Shown here piece by piece: positions 1-8,230 of a stretch of 11,298 bases of DNA. The DNA is taken from contig NWUY0300004886.1 in the NCBI GenBank assembly GCA_004151065.3, forward strand, positions 90,330 to 101,627, written 5' to 3'. This stretch comes from Larix sibirica. Lineage: Eukaryota > Streptophyta > Pinopsida > Pinales > Pinaceae. The translations under genes were made by a program, and so were the position numbers. The notes under the pieces were generated by a model. The model had not been told where the DNA came from, did not search any database, and saw only the letters and a list, made by a program, of their open reading frames with translations. How positions within the stretch are numbered: the first letter of the stretch is position 1; every line of letters begins with the position of its first letter.

Positions 1-1080
1 ATTCAACCTTCACCAGCTAGTTGTTGGATCACGTAGCTTGAGCATTCAATAGGAAATTGAAACTATTATTTCTTTACATAACAAGAATGGGAAGATGCAT
101 TGTAGAGGACACATAAGCGATGAGACTTTCTCTTCAAGTATGGAATCCTTATCAAAATGTGTAAGTTCCACTTAATGGTGTTGTAGATTGAAAATTTTCT
201 CTAGAGGTTCCTTTCAAGGAATACATAACATTGATTGCAAGTGTTCTCACTGTGAATTATATTCAAGGGTGATCGAATGCTCAAAAGAGGTCGTTTCCAG
301 AGACGTTATCTTCATATTTAATATTGTCATAGACACACCCTTGCTAGTTCACTTTGAATAAGGGGCCACATATAGGTAGATCATAAACATTTTGATTGAG
401 TTGGTTTTTCTACCCTTGACTTTCATTCCATTGAAGAATTCAAGACTTCATGGGTATGGGCATTCCTTTTGCATAACCATGGATATGTTTACCTTGTTCT
501 AGATCTAGTAAATCATTACACATAGGCAGAACACTAAACATGACGATTGAGTTTGGTTTTACACCTTGGACTTGCATGTCACTGAAGAATGCCAAGGCTT
601 CATGGGGTTGGGAATTATTTTGCATAACATGGATTTTCTTACCTTGTTCTAGAGCCAATCAATCAACACACACATCAAAACATAAAATTGTGATTGAATT
701 GGGTTTTATGCCCCATACTTGTATTTCATTGAAGATGTCAATGCTTCATGGGGGTGGGAATTATTTTTGCATAACCATTAATCTTCTTACCTTATTCTAC
801 ATCTAATCAATCGACACACGTAGGAAAAACACTAAAATTGGTGATCGAGTTGGGTTTTGCACCTTAAACTTGCATTCCATTGAAAAATGATAAGTCTTTA
901 TGGAGTTTGGCACTCTTTTTGCTTAAGTGTAATCAAATTACCATGTTGTAGAGAAAATAAATCAACCCAGACAAGAAGAACACTAAACATGGAGAGAGAG
1001 TTTGGTTTTACACCTAAGACTACATGGTATTGAAGAATACCAAGGCTTCATGGCAATGACCATTCATGTTTATAGCTAGG
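1..1080 (-). pseudogene. Degenerate PLS-class pentatricopeptide-repeat (PPR) gene remnant
   Basis: Intact PPR proteins are helical-repeat RNA-binding proteins that act mainly in mitochondria and chloroplasts. On the minus strand, 658-440 is open and shows LEQGKKIH, then HEALAFFSDMQ, GVKPNS, a SVLP-like segment and LEQGKHIHGY, which are hallmark PLS-class PPR positions. Related segments recur upstream to about 1080, for example HEALVFFNTM and GVKPNSLSMFSVL near 1050-985. Below about 325 the frame changes, but order is kept: a QG..YDNIKYEDNVSGNDL segment (about 335-275), a YVFLERN and FSIYNTIKW segment (about 230-160), an EEKVSSLMCPLQ segment (about 140-105) and a weak FQFPI segment (about 60-45). 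Stops and frameshifts occur throughout, and no start codon, organelle-targeting peptide or C-terminal E/DYW domain is visible. The flavour resembles conifer PPR proteins (inference). The family is clear; non-function is nearly certain. Confidence 0.82.
325..1080 (-). repeat. Tandem array of about five ~151-bp units derived from a shortened PPR module
   Basis: The plus-strand anchor GAGTTtGGTTTT recurs at 398, 549, 696, 847 and 998, giving spacings of 151, 147, 151 and 151 bp. The companion motifs ATTGAAGAATgCCAAGgCTTCATGG, TTTTGCATAACCATgGAT and ACCTTgTTCTAGA recur in the same phase. Read on the minus strand, each unit encodes about 50 residues, with LEQGKxIH to the next LEQGKxIH being exactly 50 codons in the open copy (658-440). 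A PPR motif is usually about 35 residues and a PLS triplet about 100, so the unit lacks roughly half a triplet: the segment normally lying between the IH motif and the following HEAL helix. Copies are diverged and only one is open. The outermost copies are the most degraded. Confidence 0.85.
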
Positions 1081-1340
1081 TCAACTTTTGGGTAGTGTTA
1101 AGAGTGGTATATGAGAGTACTAAAGCATTAAAGGAAATTATTATTCAGCTATTTTGGATCTTTAAGTGGGTAGTAAGTCCAGATTAAATAATTTGTTGGA
1201 GTTTTATGTTGGAGAACCAAGGGATTAGGTAGATCAAAGATCTAGTATTCCAAGAGAGAGGTGGTGTCTAAATACATCGTCACAACACTTAATCACAATC
1301 AAGCATAGATCAAAACATATAAAAGTGTAAGAAAACAAAA

Positions 1341-1350
1341 CCTTTTTATA
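1341..1350 (-). promoter_or_regulatory. TATA box of the copia LTR promoter
   Basis: The minus strand reads TATAAAAAGG, placed about 350 bp into the LTR from its U3 end and about 135 bp from its U5 end. This is a normal position for an LTR RNA polymerase II promoter. Transcription would start near 1310-1320. The corresponding part of the 5' LTR is missing, so any surviving promoter would drive outward, towards the PPR array, rather than into the element. Confidence 0.55.
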
Positions 1351-1554
1351 CACAATACATATCACATGTGTTCATGTATCACTTGTTAGATCGACCCATA
1401 AGGCCATCTTATATAGTACCAAGATGTATCCAACTCCCTTGAAGTTAGGAAGGTCCACATAGATTGGTAAGGGTACATAACAAACCCCTTGATGTATTCC
1501 TCATTATGTGCACCATTCAATTGCTTTGGTATAACTTCCCATCTAGTGGAATGA

Positions 1555-1626
1555 TCAATCGAATAATTAGTCGACTACTCAATCAACCACTCAGTCAACC
1601 ACTCGGTTGATTTCTCAATCAATTGT
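1555..1626. repeat. 12-bp minisatellite in LTR U3 (TCAATCAACCAC-like units)
   Basis: Six consecutive units can be laid out: TCAATCGAATAAT, TAGTCGACTAC, TCAATCAACCAC, TCAGTCAACCAC, TCGGTTGATTTC and TCAATCAATTGT. Lengths are 11 to 13 bp, mostly 12. Units contain TCAA or its complement TTGA, so the tract is also rich in small inverted repeats and could form stem structures. Similar words occur again in the element at about 3490-3565. Confidence 0.7.
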
Positions 1627-1695
1627 ATACATTCAACTAACTATCTCCATAAGATCCAAAGGTGTGATGAGCCTACATAGCCTATTGTTCTAACA

Positions 1696-1710
1696 ATCCC
1701 CCCCCACCAA
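1696..1710 (-). other. Polypurine tract (second-strand primer site)
   Basis: The minus strand reads TTGGTGGGGGGGGAT, a run of eight G immediately before the TGTTAGAACA start of the 3' LTR. In LTR retrotransposons this RNase H-resistant purine run primes plus-strand DNA synthesis. Its position directly against the LTR fixes the LTR boundary at 1695. Confidence 0.85.
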
Positions 1711-1769
1711 TCAACATAACTCCCTAGAGATTCAAGAGGTGAACTTACTTATGTACACCACCTAATAAT

Positions 1770-2513
1770 TGTAGCTTTATGAAGCCTAAGTGTAGCCCAA
1801 AGTTTAGCAAATTTAGATTTAGATAGAGGTTTTGTAAAGATATCAATGACATAGTCATCATTGGTATGCTATAAAAGATTCACAACATTATATTGTACTG
1901 CTTTTGTCAAGTAATTAGAATGAAGCTCCACATGCTTTATATTGTTGTGTGAAATGGGATTTTATGCAACCGATATCACACTTGATCATCACAATATACC
2001 ACAGTTTCACAACTAGAAAACCAAGTTTTCTGATGAGATGTCAATTCCACACTACCCTTGTGCTCCATGACAGTTTGATTCTATGTTCAAAAGAAACATC
2101 ACCTTCTACTTTTTACAAGACTAGACTATGGGTCTAGAACCAAGATAAAACATATAGCCAGATTTAGACTTCCTGTCATTATCATTTGAATCAAGTCAGT
2201 GTAACTTCCCAACTAGTTCATTTTATTTCTATAATACGTTATACCAAGATGATAAGTTCCCTTGATATAATGAACAATTTTTTTATGTCCTTAAAGTGAA
2301 TTTCTTACGGATCCTTTATAAACTCAGAAACCACACTAAAAACAAAGGAAATATCAAATCAACTATAATTCAAATATGTAAGGCTACCAACAAGCTGACC
2401 ATACAGTGTAACATTGACTTTCAAAGAGTCACACTCCTTGGTTAACTTCACTCACGACTAATAAGGTGTAGCACATGGTTTACAATCTTCCATTCTGAAA
2501 TTTTATAAAAGAT
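1770..2513 (-). pseudogene. Copia RNase H domain and pol C-terminus, decayed
   Basis: RNase H would degrade the RNA strand of the RNA/DNA hybrid during reverse transcription. Minus-strand fragments in several frames keep the order of the domain: a DSNDNDRKSKSGYMFYLGS segment (about 2205-2140), then a degraded YIVMIKCDIGCIKSH segment (about 1995-1950) in the place of the usual 'YCDN..A' motif, then a DIFTKPLSKSKF-like segment split by stops near 1850-1810, which is the standard copia C-terminus. At least three frameshifts and many stops are present. It continues from the reverse-transcriptase fragment and ends shortly before the polypurine tract. Confidence 0.82.
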
Positions 2514-3160
2514 TCAACACATATTTAGGTTGAGAAACAAAGATTCCATCATCAATTTGGAATAATGGGATGCCCAAAAGAAATTCAATAGATCAAGATT
2601 GTTCATCTCAAATGTATTTTCTATTTTTTTCTTTAGAACCAAAATCATATTAGCATTACTTTCAATAATGATGAAGTCATTTGCACACAATGTAACAATT
2701 AATGATTCACCATTTACATGCAATACATAGATATTGTGATCTAATTCACACCATTTGAAACTAACATTGAGGGAAAAATTATCAATCTTATAATACCATA
2801 CCCTAGGGGATTGCTCAAGCCATATAATTATCTCTTCGATCAGCACACAAGACTGCCACCCTTTTCAAAACTAGGGGGTTGCTCCATATAAATATCTTCA
2901 ATGAGATCACCACCTAGAAAATAAATTTTGACATCCATCTGATGTACATCCCATCCAAAATGAGTAGCAAGTCAAATAATTAGTCAAATAGACTTCATCT
3001 TTGTAGCTAGTGAAAAGGTTTCAATATATTTGATGCCTTCCTGTTGAGAAAATCCTTTCACTACAAAACAAGCCTTATGTCTTTCAACAACACCTTTATA
3101 TGTAATTTGTTTTCATATACCCATCGATGCTTTACCATATTCTTTTTGTGTCATCGTGGA
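2514..3160 (-). pseudogene. Copia reverse transcriptase domain, catalytic box destroyed
   Basis: The domain would copy genomic RNA into DNA in the virus-like particle. It opens near 3110 with a GVVERHKA segment, followed by VKGFSQQEGIKYIETF (about 3065-3015), then HQMDVK with the first catalytic Asp kept (codon 2933-2935) and IYMEQPPSF (about 2895-2865). After a frameshift near 2850 an open stretch of 110 codons (2846-2514) carries QSPRVWYYKID and HNIYVLHVNG. The expected catalytic YVDD box reads CAND (2676-2687): tyrosine, valine and the first aspartate of the pair are changed. The end of the open stretch has LNFFWA where copia elements usually have a Leu-Gly turn. Family identity is firm; activity is excluded. 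Confidence 0.92.
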
Positions 3161-3850
3161 ACTAAATACTATGTGTCATCGTTCATCAAGGAATGATAGT
3201 CATAATCCATAGATTTCTCCCATTGATGTCAACTATCTACATCTACATATGTATTTGGATGATCACATGCCTCTATCTCACATGCCATTAGAGAAACACA
3301 ACCAAATTGCTTACGAATTCTAGTTTTTTCTGGAGTCATTGATATCTCCTGCATCATCTATAATAGCTTCAATTTTCTTGGTCACCCATATGGGAAGATA
3401 AGTCCCCTTTTCTAAAGGATCTCATGTACCAATATCACCATTTATGGACTGGACAGGGGTTCCAAAACCTTTTTTTGATTCTATCGTGGAAGGTTGACTA
3501 TAGGTTGATTCTGGTAAATGATTTGATTGTCCAATCGACGGTCTTGTGAAGTAGTCAATCAATCCAAAATTTCACATAATTTCCATAAGATTATTGCTCA
3601 ATAAACTTGAAGAGGAATTCAATAGAGTGACACCTAAGGTCTTCTCATCAAATAAAACATATATTCTAAAAATAATCCCCTATTTTACAAGGTCAAATAA
3701 CATGTAGGCTCGTGACTCTTCATAGTATCCTATCATGATACAAGCGTGACTCTTCACATCCAAATTCTTGCTTCTATCATCTAGAGTGTGATCCCATGCT
3801 ATGCATGCAAAGGTTCTAATATTTTATACTGATGGTTTTATTCCACTCCA
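3161..3850 (-). pseudogene. Copia pol linker between integrase and reverse transcriptase, decayed
   Basis: Copia polyproteins have a variable spacer here. In minus-strand order, a repeat-like segment at about 3565-3480 holds words such as GATTGACTAC and TCGATTGGACAATC, reminiscent of the LTR minisatellite. It is followed by a better-kept stretch reading KGTYLPIWVTKKIEAIID (about 3405-3350) and a broken KQFGCVS segment (about 3320-3295). The last part contains stops and frameshifts leading into the reverse-transcriptase N-terminus. No separate gene is seen. Confidence 0.7.
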
Positions 3851-4480
3851 TTTCTCAACTAGAGTCACATTCCATACAACGATAGACAGCTTATACCCAA
3901 AATTTAGTTGAAAAAAATTGTCCTAAAGCAAACAATGTGTTGTTTCTACCAAAGTCTGATTTTTCCTCTCAACAATGCCATTCTACTAAGGTGTGTAAGG
4001 TATGTATATTTTTCAATATATACCATTATAAGAAAATTAGCAATCAAAATCATTGCCAAAATATTCTCCTCCATTGTATGATCTTAAACATTTCATAGGT
4101 CGACCCATTGCTTTTCAATTAATCCCCTAAATTCCCTAAATTTTTCAAAGACATGACTCTTATTCACAATAAGTATACCCAATTTATACTTGAAAAAACC
4201 ATCAATGGAGATCAATACATACCTTGCATCGACTAGTGATGGTTTATTCAAGGAACACAGATCACTATGGAAAAGTTCTATTTAAGCCTTTACTCTCCAA
4301 GATTTCCCTATTTCAAAGGCATCTTCATGGTGCTTTCCAAGCATACATACTTCACATACTCCATCAAGGGGAACAACCATGGGTATTCCAATAACCATTT
4401 TATTTTTCACCTTCAATTTCAATCTCTAAAAATTCAAATGCATTAGTCATTTGCACCAAATTTTGTTTCTCTCATTAGTC
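3851..4480 (-). pseudogene. Copia integrase (GAG-pre-integrase plus DDE core), catalytic Asp lost
   Basis: Integrase joins the DNA copy to the host chromosome. The pre-integrase zinc-binding half shows MHLNF (about 4445-4430) and CEVCMLGKHH (4327-4356). The core has IELFHSDLCS with the first catalytic Asp kept (codon 4261-4263), then KSHVFEKFREFRGLIEKQW. The second catalytic site reads RSYNGGEY, where the Asp codon is replaced by TAC for Tyr (4076-4078). The third site, VERKN with its Glu (codon 3968-3970), is kept. Stops interrupt the frame at several points, and the C-terminal part is poorly preserved. Confidence 0.9.
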
Positions 4481-5800
4481 TGCGTTATGAGTGCGGTTGA
4501 TCTTGGATATTTCTTGGATATGTCATAGAACTTATATAGCTTTTCCTTGGGGTTAAGAAAACCGTTATGACAACAACAAAGTTGTTATGAGTACCCTTCA
4601 CAACAAAACAATCTGGCCAAACTCTACCTTATTGCTAATCAAAGTTAGTTAGGGTACATTAAACAAGTTGGCACTCAAACTAGGTACATGATACACATCA
4701 ATGATCACACCATTCTAACATTTAATCTTACCACAACTAGCAATAGTAAGTGATTATCATCTACTGCAAATATTTATTTTTCTATAGCTTCATTTAATTA
4801 AGAAAATAAAGAAACATCCTTAGCCACATAATGGGTGCAATCAAAGTCAAGTAATTCATTCTAAATCATGAGAGCTCTCAAGGCTTGAGAAGCACTATTA
4901 GAAAACGTATAGTTATATGCCCCACCTTCTGAAGTTTAGTGTTGCAGGTCAATCAATCTTCTAGTCAATACATATCCTTTAATATTATTTACTTTTTCCT
5001 CCAAGTCCTTGGCCTTCTTCTAACAAGCCTTCTCCATATGTCCCAATTTATTGCAAAATGAAAGGTCATATTTTTTCTACTTTTCTTAGTTGAAGTCTAA
5101 TCAACATGATTCTTCTTCGATGAAATCACATTCTTTCTCCTAACTGCATTGTTTATCTCCTCTATAATTATATTCACATTTTCCCTTCAGCAAATGGACA
5201 TGTTGCTTCCTCAATTTTCCCTTCATCAAGCAAGTTTTCATGTGACCTAATTAGTAAACTACAAAAAGAACCAAAGGAATAAGCATTACCATCGTCATTT
5301 TTGGAAGTCCAAGTGGCATGGAATATAAAATAGAAAAACATAGGGTGTATTCAACTTCATCAGCATCATTTATATGAGTTGACCATCTTTCTTTGGGAAA
5401 CCATTTATGCATTCACCTAATTTCAACTAAATTTCCTTCACATGAGCCAGGTAATATTCAACTATTTCAAAAGAGAGAGGATCTAGAGAGATCGGCTCTT
5501 TCTCAATATGCATAACTTGGCTTTCATCAATTTATCAAATAGATTCTTCATCTTTTTCCAAATAACATTTGGACAATCAATCATGCTTGTATGAAAGTGA
5601 ATTTCCCTATAGATGTAAATCTTTATGACTCTTATAGCCTCATCCTTATTCCCATTGATGATGATTTTTTTGGTCCTCCTTCAAATTTGTAACAATAGTA
5701 GTTTTTGTAAAGTTCCAAGGTCACATTGTACTCTTCAACAATGTTTCCATGTCCTATGCCCATATTCTATAAGTGTGTCCATTTAGAACCATATGTTATT
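4481..5800 (-). pseudogene. Copia gag, zinc knuckle and protease region, decayed
   Basis: Gag would form the particle and protease would mature the polyprotein. The minus strand begins near 5790 with NGHTYRIWA and DMETLLKS, typical of a copia gag N-terminus. MHIEKEPISLDPLSFEIVEYY (about 5515-5450) and LKLGECI (about 5430-5410) follow. The nucleocapsid zinc knuckle is recognisable as CNKLGHMEKAC (5023-5055) but its first Cys, three residues upstream, is replaced by Leu. The protease site, normally Asp-Ser-Gly, reads DFD (4840-4848) followed by CTHYVAKD. The region has numerous stops and no usable start codon at the expected place, so it is a pseudogene. Confidence 0.85.
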
Positions 5801-5958
5801 GCTTAGAACTCACAATGTTGATTTATAGATCTAATGATAATTTAGTTTGCAAGTCAAACCCCTCAGTCAATCTACCAAATAGATTTCACTTATCAGTAGT
5901 GTGTACAACCAACAACCTCCAAAATACTTGTAGGAAACATGCTATATCTCAAGCCTCT

Positions 5959-5971
5959 AGCTCTGATACCA
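5959..5971 (-). other. Primer-binding site, initiator tRNA-Met type
   Basis: The minus strand reads TGGTATCAGAGCT, directly adjacent to the LTR end at 5972. Its first 12 bases match the complement of the 3' end of plant initiator tRNA-Met, the usual minus-strand primer of copia elements. It is the best-preserved functional site of the element. Confidence 0.92.
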
Positions 5972-6056
5972 TCTCAGAGAACCAAGGGATTAGGTAGATT
6001 AGAGAGAAGCCTAGTGTTCTAAGTGAGAGAAGGTGTCTAAATACATCACTATAGCA
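5972..6056 (-). repeat. 5' LTR stump (U5-proximal ~85 bp only)
   Basis: This stretch aligns with the start of the 3' LTR (1207 to about 1291). Shared words include GAGAACCAAGGGATTAGGTAGAT and GGTGTCTAAATACATC. Similarity stops at about 6056-6060, where the 195-bp tandem repeat begins, and the remaining ~400 bp including U3 and the TATA box are absent from the window. The break lies within or close to the R region. Confidence 0.85.
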
Positions 6057-6412
6057 CCTTCAACATCCATTATGATTAAGTTGTGCTGTATTTGTTTTAA
6101 AAACAAATTAAGAAAAATTTAATGATAGCAAGGGGCTAAGACAACCTACATAAGACATTGATATATCTCCCAAAAAAACATATGAAATATGCACCATATC
6201 ATATCAATACCATTACATATTTTATATTGTAACATTGCATAGATCAAAGGACCTTCAACATCCAATACAACTAAGTTGTGTTAGATTTGTTCTAAAAACA
6301 AAGTAAGAAAAAAATAAGTATAGAAAGGGGCTAATACAACCTACATAAAACATTGATATACTTCCCAAAAGAAACTATGAAATATGCACAATGTCATACC
6401 AATATCGTTGTT
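6056..6412. repeat. 195-bp direct tandem duplication next to the truncated LTR
   Basis: ACCTTCAACATCCA begins at 6056 and again at 6251. The two copies stay alignable for about 160 bp, sharing GGGGCTAAnACAACCTACATAA, ACATTGATATA, TATGAAATATGCAC and ATACCAATAt-like ends. The first copy has an extra ~35-bp tail (ATTACATATTTTATATTG...) before the second starts; after the second the sequence is unrelated. Copies differ at roughly one base in eight, so the duplication is not recent. No coding potential or known repeat family is recognised. Confidence 0.87.
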
Positions 6413-7614
6413 GTCAAGCTATTTGTGCACTATGTGACCAAATGAGCCCTTTCCACCTAGTTGGAAAGTTGGGGAAGACATAAGTAAAATGAAATACTTG
6501 AATTATATAACTTCTTGTATCCCCAAGCAATCAATTAGCACAAACTAATAGAAACTTGAAAGAGGGAAGATGGAGAAAACGTTGGATATCCCCTTTAGGA
6601 TTCATGACTTTGAAAGTTGAGAAGGACAAGGATGATATGAGTGGAGAATCCACCTATCAATGGTTTTTCAAGCAAGACGTCAAACCAAATAATTATGTTA
6701 TTTCCTATCAATGATTATTACTCTAGGCAATTATCTCAAGACCAAATAAAAATGTATTCATATGAAAAGCATGTCAATTTGGGGGAAGAAAAATAGATCT
6801 TTACAGTTGTGGGAGAACCGGGGAATGTAGAGAGCTCACTGGAAATAAGTTCAATATGTAGGTCAATTATAATGTTGAACAGGAGTTATAAATCTCAATG
6901 GTCTTTGATTATATTTGAAACACTGTCATCATCAAGTATTATCTCCATGATGTGATGAGTTGAATTCAAGCATGGGAAAAACCATCATATTAGTAATCAA
7001 TTATGGAAATCACTTCTAGATCAAGGTAGACTGTCAATAATGAAAATGGGTGTCAAAGTACTAGTACAAATCAACATGATGTGAATATATGTTTTCAAGT
7101 CAAACATTAGTAGGAACCATGCAATCAATGTCAATGATGGGAATCCATTGTTTTATGTGAGCTACCCACTATGCCTCTAAATCAAACCCCTAGAGAAAAT
7201 GTGTCGTGTACAAGAGGGGAATATTATGATTAGAGAAAGAGAAATCAGGAATTCATTAAACTAATATGAGGTAAGGATAGCACTTATATATGATAAGTAA
7301 TTGGACTTAATGCGATGGGATGAGCGATAAATGGGGATGAGACATATGAATTCCATTGAATAAAGCATAAATTATGACCAACTTGGGTAGAAACCATAAA
7401 TCCTAATAGGATGAATCTACATTAATAAAAAACTGGAGACTTGCAAAAGAGTATGATGAGGTACATTACACCATGGATACAAAGTCAAACTAATGACATG
7501 AGTAGGACTAAAGGACTATGACTACTAAATTAGATGCATGGTGTGAGTTCAACTAAATGACCATGGTAATAGGATCAGTTGGACATTATGAGTGGGACTT
7601 AAATCAATGGGGCC
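6413..7614. other. Unassigned AT-rich stretch, no gene recognised
   Basis: I see no transposon terminus, tRNA or conserved domain here. The only notable open stretch is 6511-6714 on the plus strand, 67 codons between stops with an internal ATG at 6604. From that ATG it would give a 36-residue peptide containing MSGESTYQWFFKQDVKP. I do not recognise it, and 67 codons is only moderately longer than chance. A purine run (CAAGAGGGGAA) at 7211-7221 could be the polypurine tract of a lost element, without other support. Confidence 0.4.
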
Positions 7615-7623
7615 TATAAAAGG
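7615..7623 (+). promoter_or_regulatory. Isolated TATA-box-like site
   Basis: TATAAAAGG is preceded by GGGGCC and is a very good match to a plant TATA box. About 230 bp downstream lies a tRNA-like head. No gene or LTR boundary can be tied to it, so it may be the promoter of a decayed LTR or a chance match. Confidence 0.25.
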
Positions 7624-7845
7624 ATAGGAGTATATGATAGTATATATGCTCTAAACAAGAGCAACAATAATGGTTTCACAAAATCGTGTAGAGGTGACTC
7701 ATGGTAAAAACTTGGTAATAATATGAAGAGCTCAATTTCTTTCCCTATTTTTGGCTTTTTGAACATTTTTGGGTGTTTTTTATATCTTGATGGTTTTATG
7801 TTTTGTTTTGAAGGAGACATATTCCATTTGAAAACATAGTGCAAT

Positions 7846-8230
7846 GGACTATCTCAAGTGGTTGAGTGTTTTGAGCTTCATTGAGGTCTCAAGGTCAATC
7901 CCCCAAATTGGTTATATTTGTTTTGTGCCTCACTCAATGTCCCTAATGGATCAGGTGTCAAAATTAGCACTAATGGGTTTACATTGGATACCATCCGCAA
8001 AATGTGGGGAAGTGTCTAGGGGTTTCCATGTGAGCTATTCCTTGGAAAAAAATGTTCCAAATGTGAACAAGTGGTTTTGAACCATGGGTAAAACGTGTGA
8101 TAGCAAATGGGTGTATACAAGGTGGGCACTTGGGGTGTCTCCTCGGGAAGGGTGGGAATGTAGAATTAGTGTGGTTAATGGAGGTTTTGCATGTATATGG
8201 AGCTTTGACAAAAGAAATATAATAGGTTCA
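7846..8230 (+). mobile_element. Possible tRNA-derived SINE: pol III A/B boxes plus body
   Basis: An A-box-like TATCTCAAGTGGT lies at 7850-7862, within a D-arm-like hairpin CTCA..TGAG (7853-7866). A B-box-like AGGTCAATCCC lies at 7892-7902, matching 9 of the 11 consensus positions by my reading. The ~30-bp gap between boxes is normal for a tRNA promoter. The head is not a functional tRNA, since no acceptor stem or clear anticodon arm can be drawn. The G-rich sequence that follows may be the SINE body; its 3' end is a guess because I see no poly-A/T tail or target-site duplication. The short open frame through it (7844-8080) is not convincing coding. Confidence 0.4.

Larger units (their letters stand above)
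1207..1695 (-). repeat. 3' LTR of the copia element (complete, 489 bp)
   Basis: On the minus strand it starts TGTTAGAACA, directly after the polypurine tract, and ends GGTTCTCCAACA, so it has the TG...CA ends and short imperfect terminal inverted repeats of an LTR. Its last ~85 bp (1207 to about 1291) match the stump at 5972-6056. A minus-strand TATA box lies at 1341-1350. U3 would therefore span roughly 1695-1320, and R plus U5 the rest. A 12-bp minisatellite sits in U3. Confidence 0.87.
1207..6060 (-). mobile_element. Inactive Ty1/copia LTR retrotransposon, 5' LTR truncated
   Basis: The element reads right to left: LTR stump, primer-binding site, gag, protease, integrase, reverse transcriptase, RNase H, polypurine tract, LTR. 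Integrase before reverse transcriptase is the diagnostic copia order. The two LTR ends align from their shared terminus (TGTTGGAGAACC at 1207, TCTCAGAGAACC at 5972) for about 85 bp. The region is riddled with stops and frameshifts, and the protease, integrase and reverse-transcriptase signatures are all damaged. The left flank is TTTTA (1202-1206). A target-site duplication cannot be tested because the right terminus is missing. The coding flavour resembles copia families of conifers (inference). Confidence 0.93.

Noticed and set aside
540-806. Plus-strand open stretch of 88 codons over the PPR array
   Set aside because: It is the antisense of the PPR repeat; the minus strand carries the recognisable motifs.
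1949-2137. Plus-strand open stretch of 62 codons
   Set aside because: Antisense of the copia RNase H region.
5773-5997. Plus-strand open stretch of 74 codons
   Set aside because: It crosses the primer-binding site and LTR end of the minus-strand copia element, so it is a shadow.
6237-6248. 12-mer GCATAGATCAAA shared with the 3' LTR (1303-1314)
   Set aside because: Considered as a remnant of the missing 5' LTR, but flanking bases do not align and a 12-mer match is expected by chance in 11 kb of AT-rich sequence.
7614-7844. Minus-strand open stretch of 76 codons
   Set aside because: Low-complexity, Leu/Lys-rich translation of AT-rich DNA with no recognisable motif.
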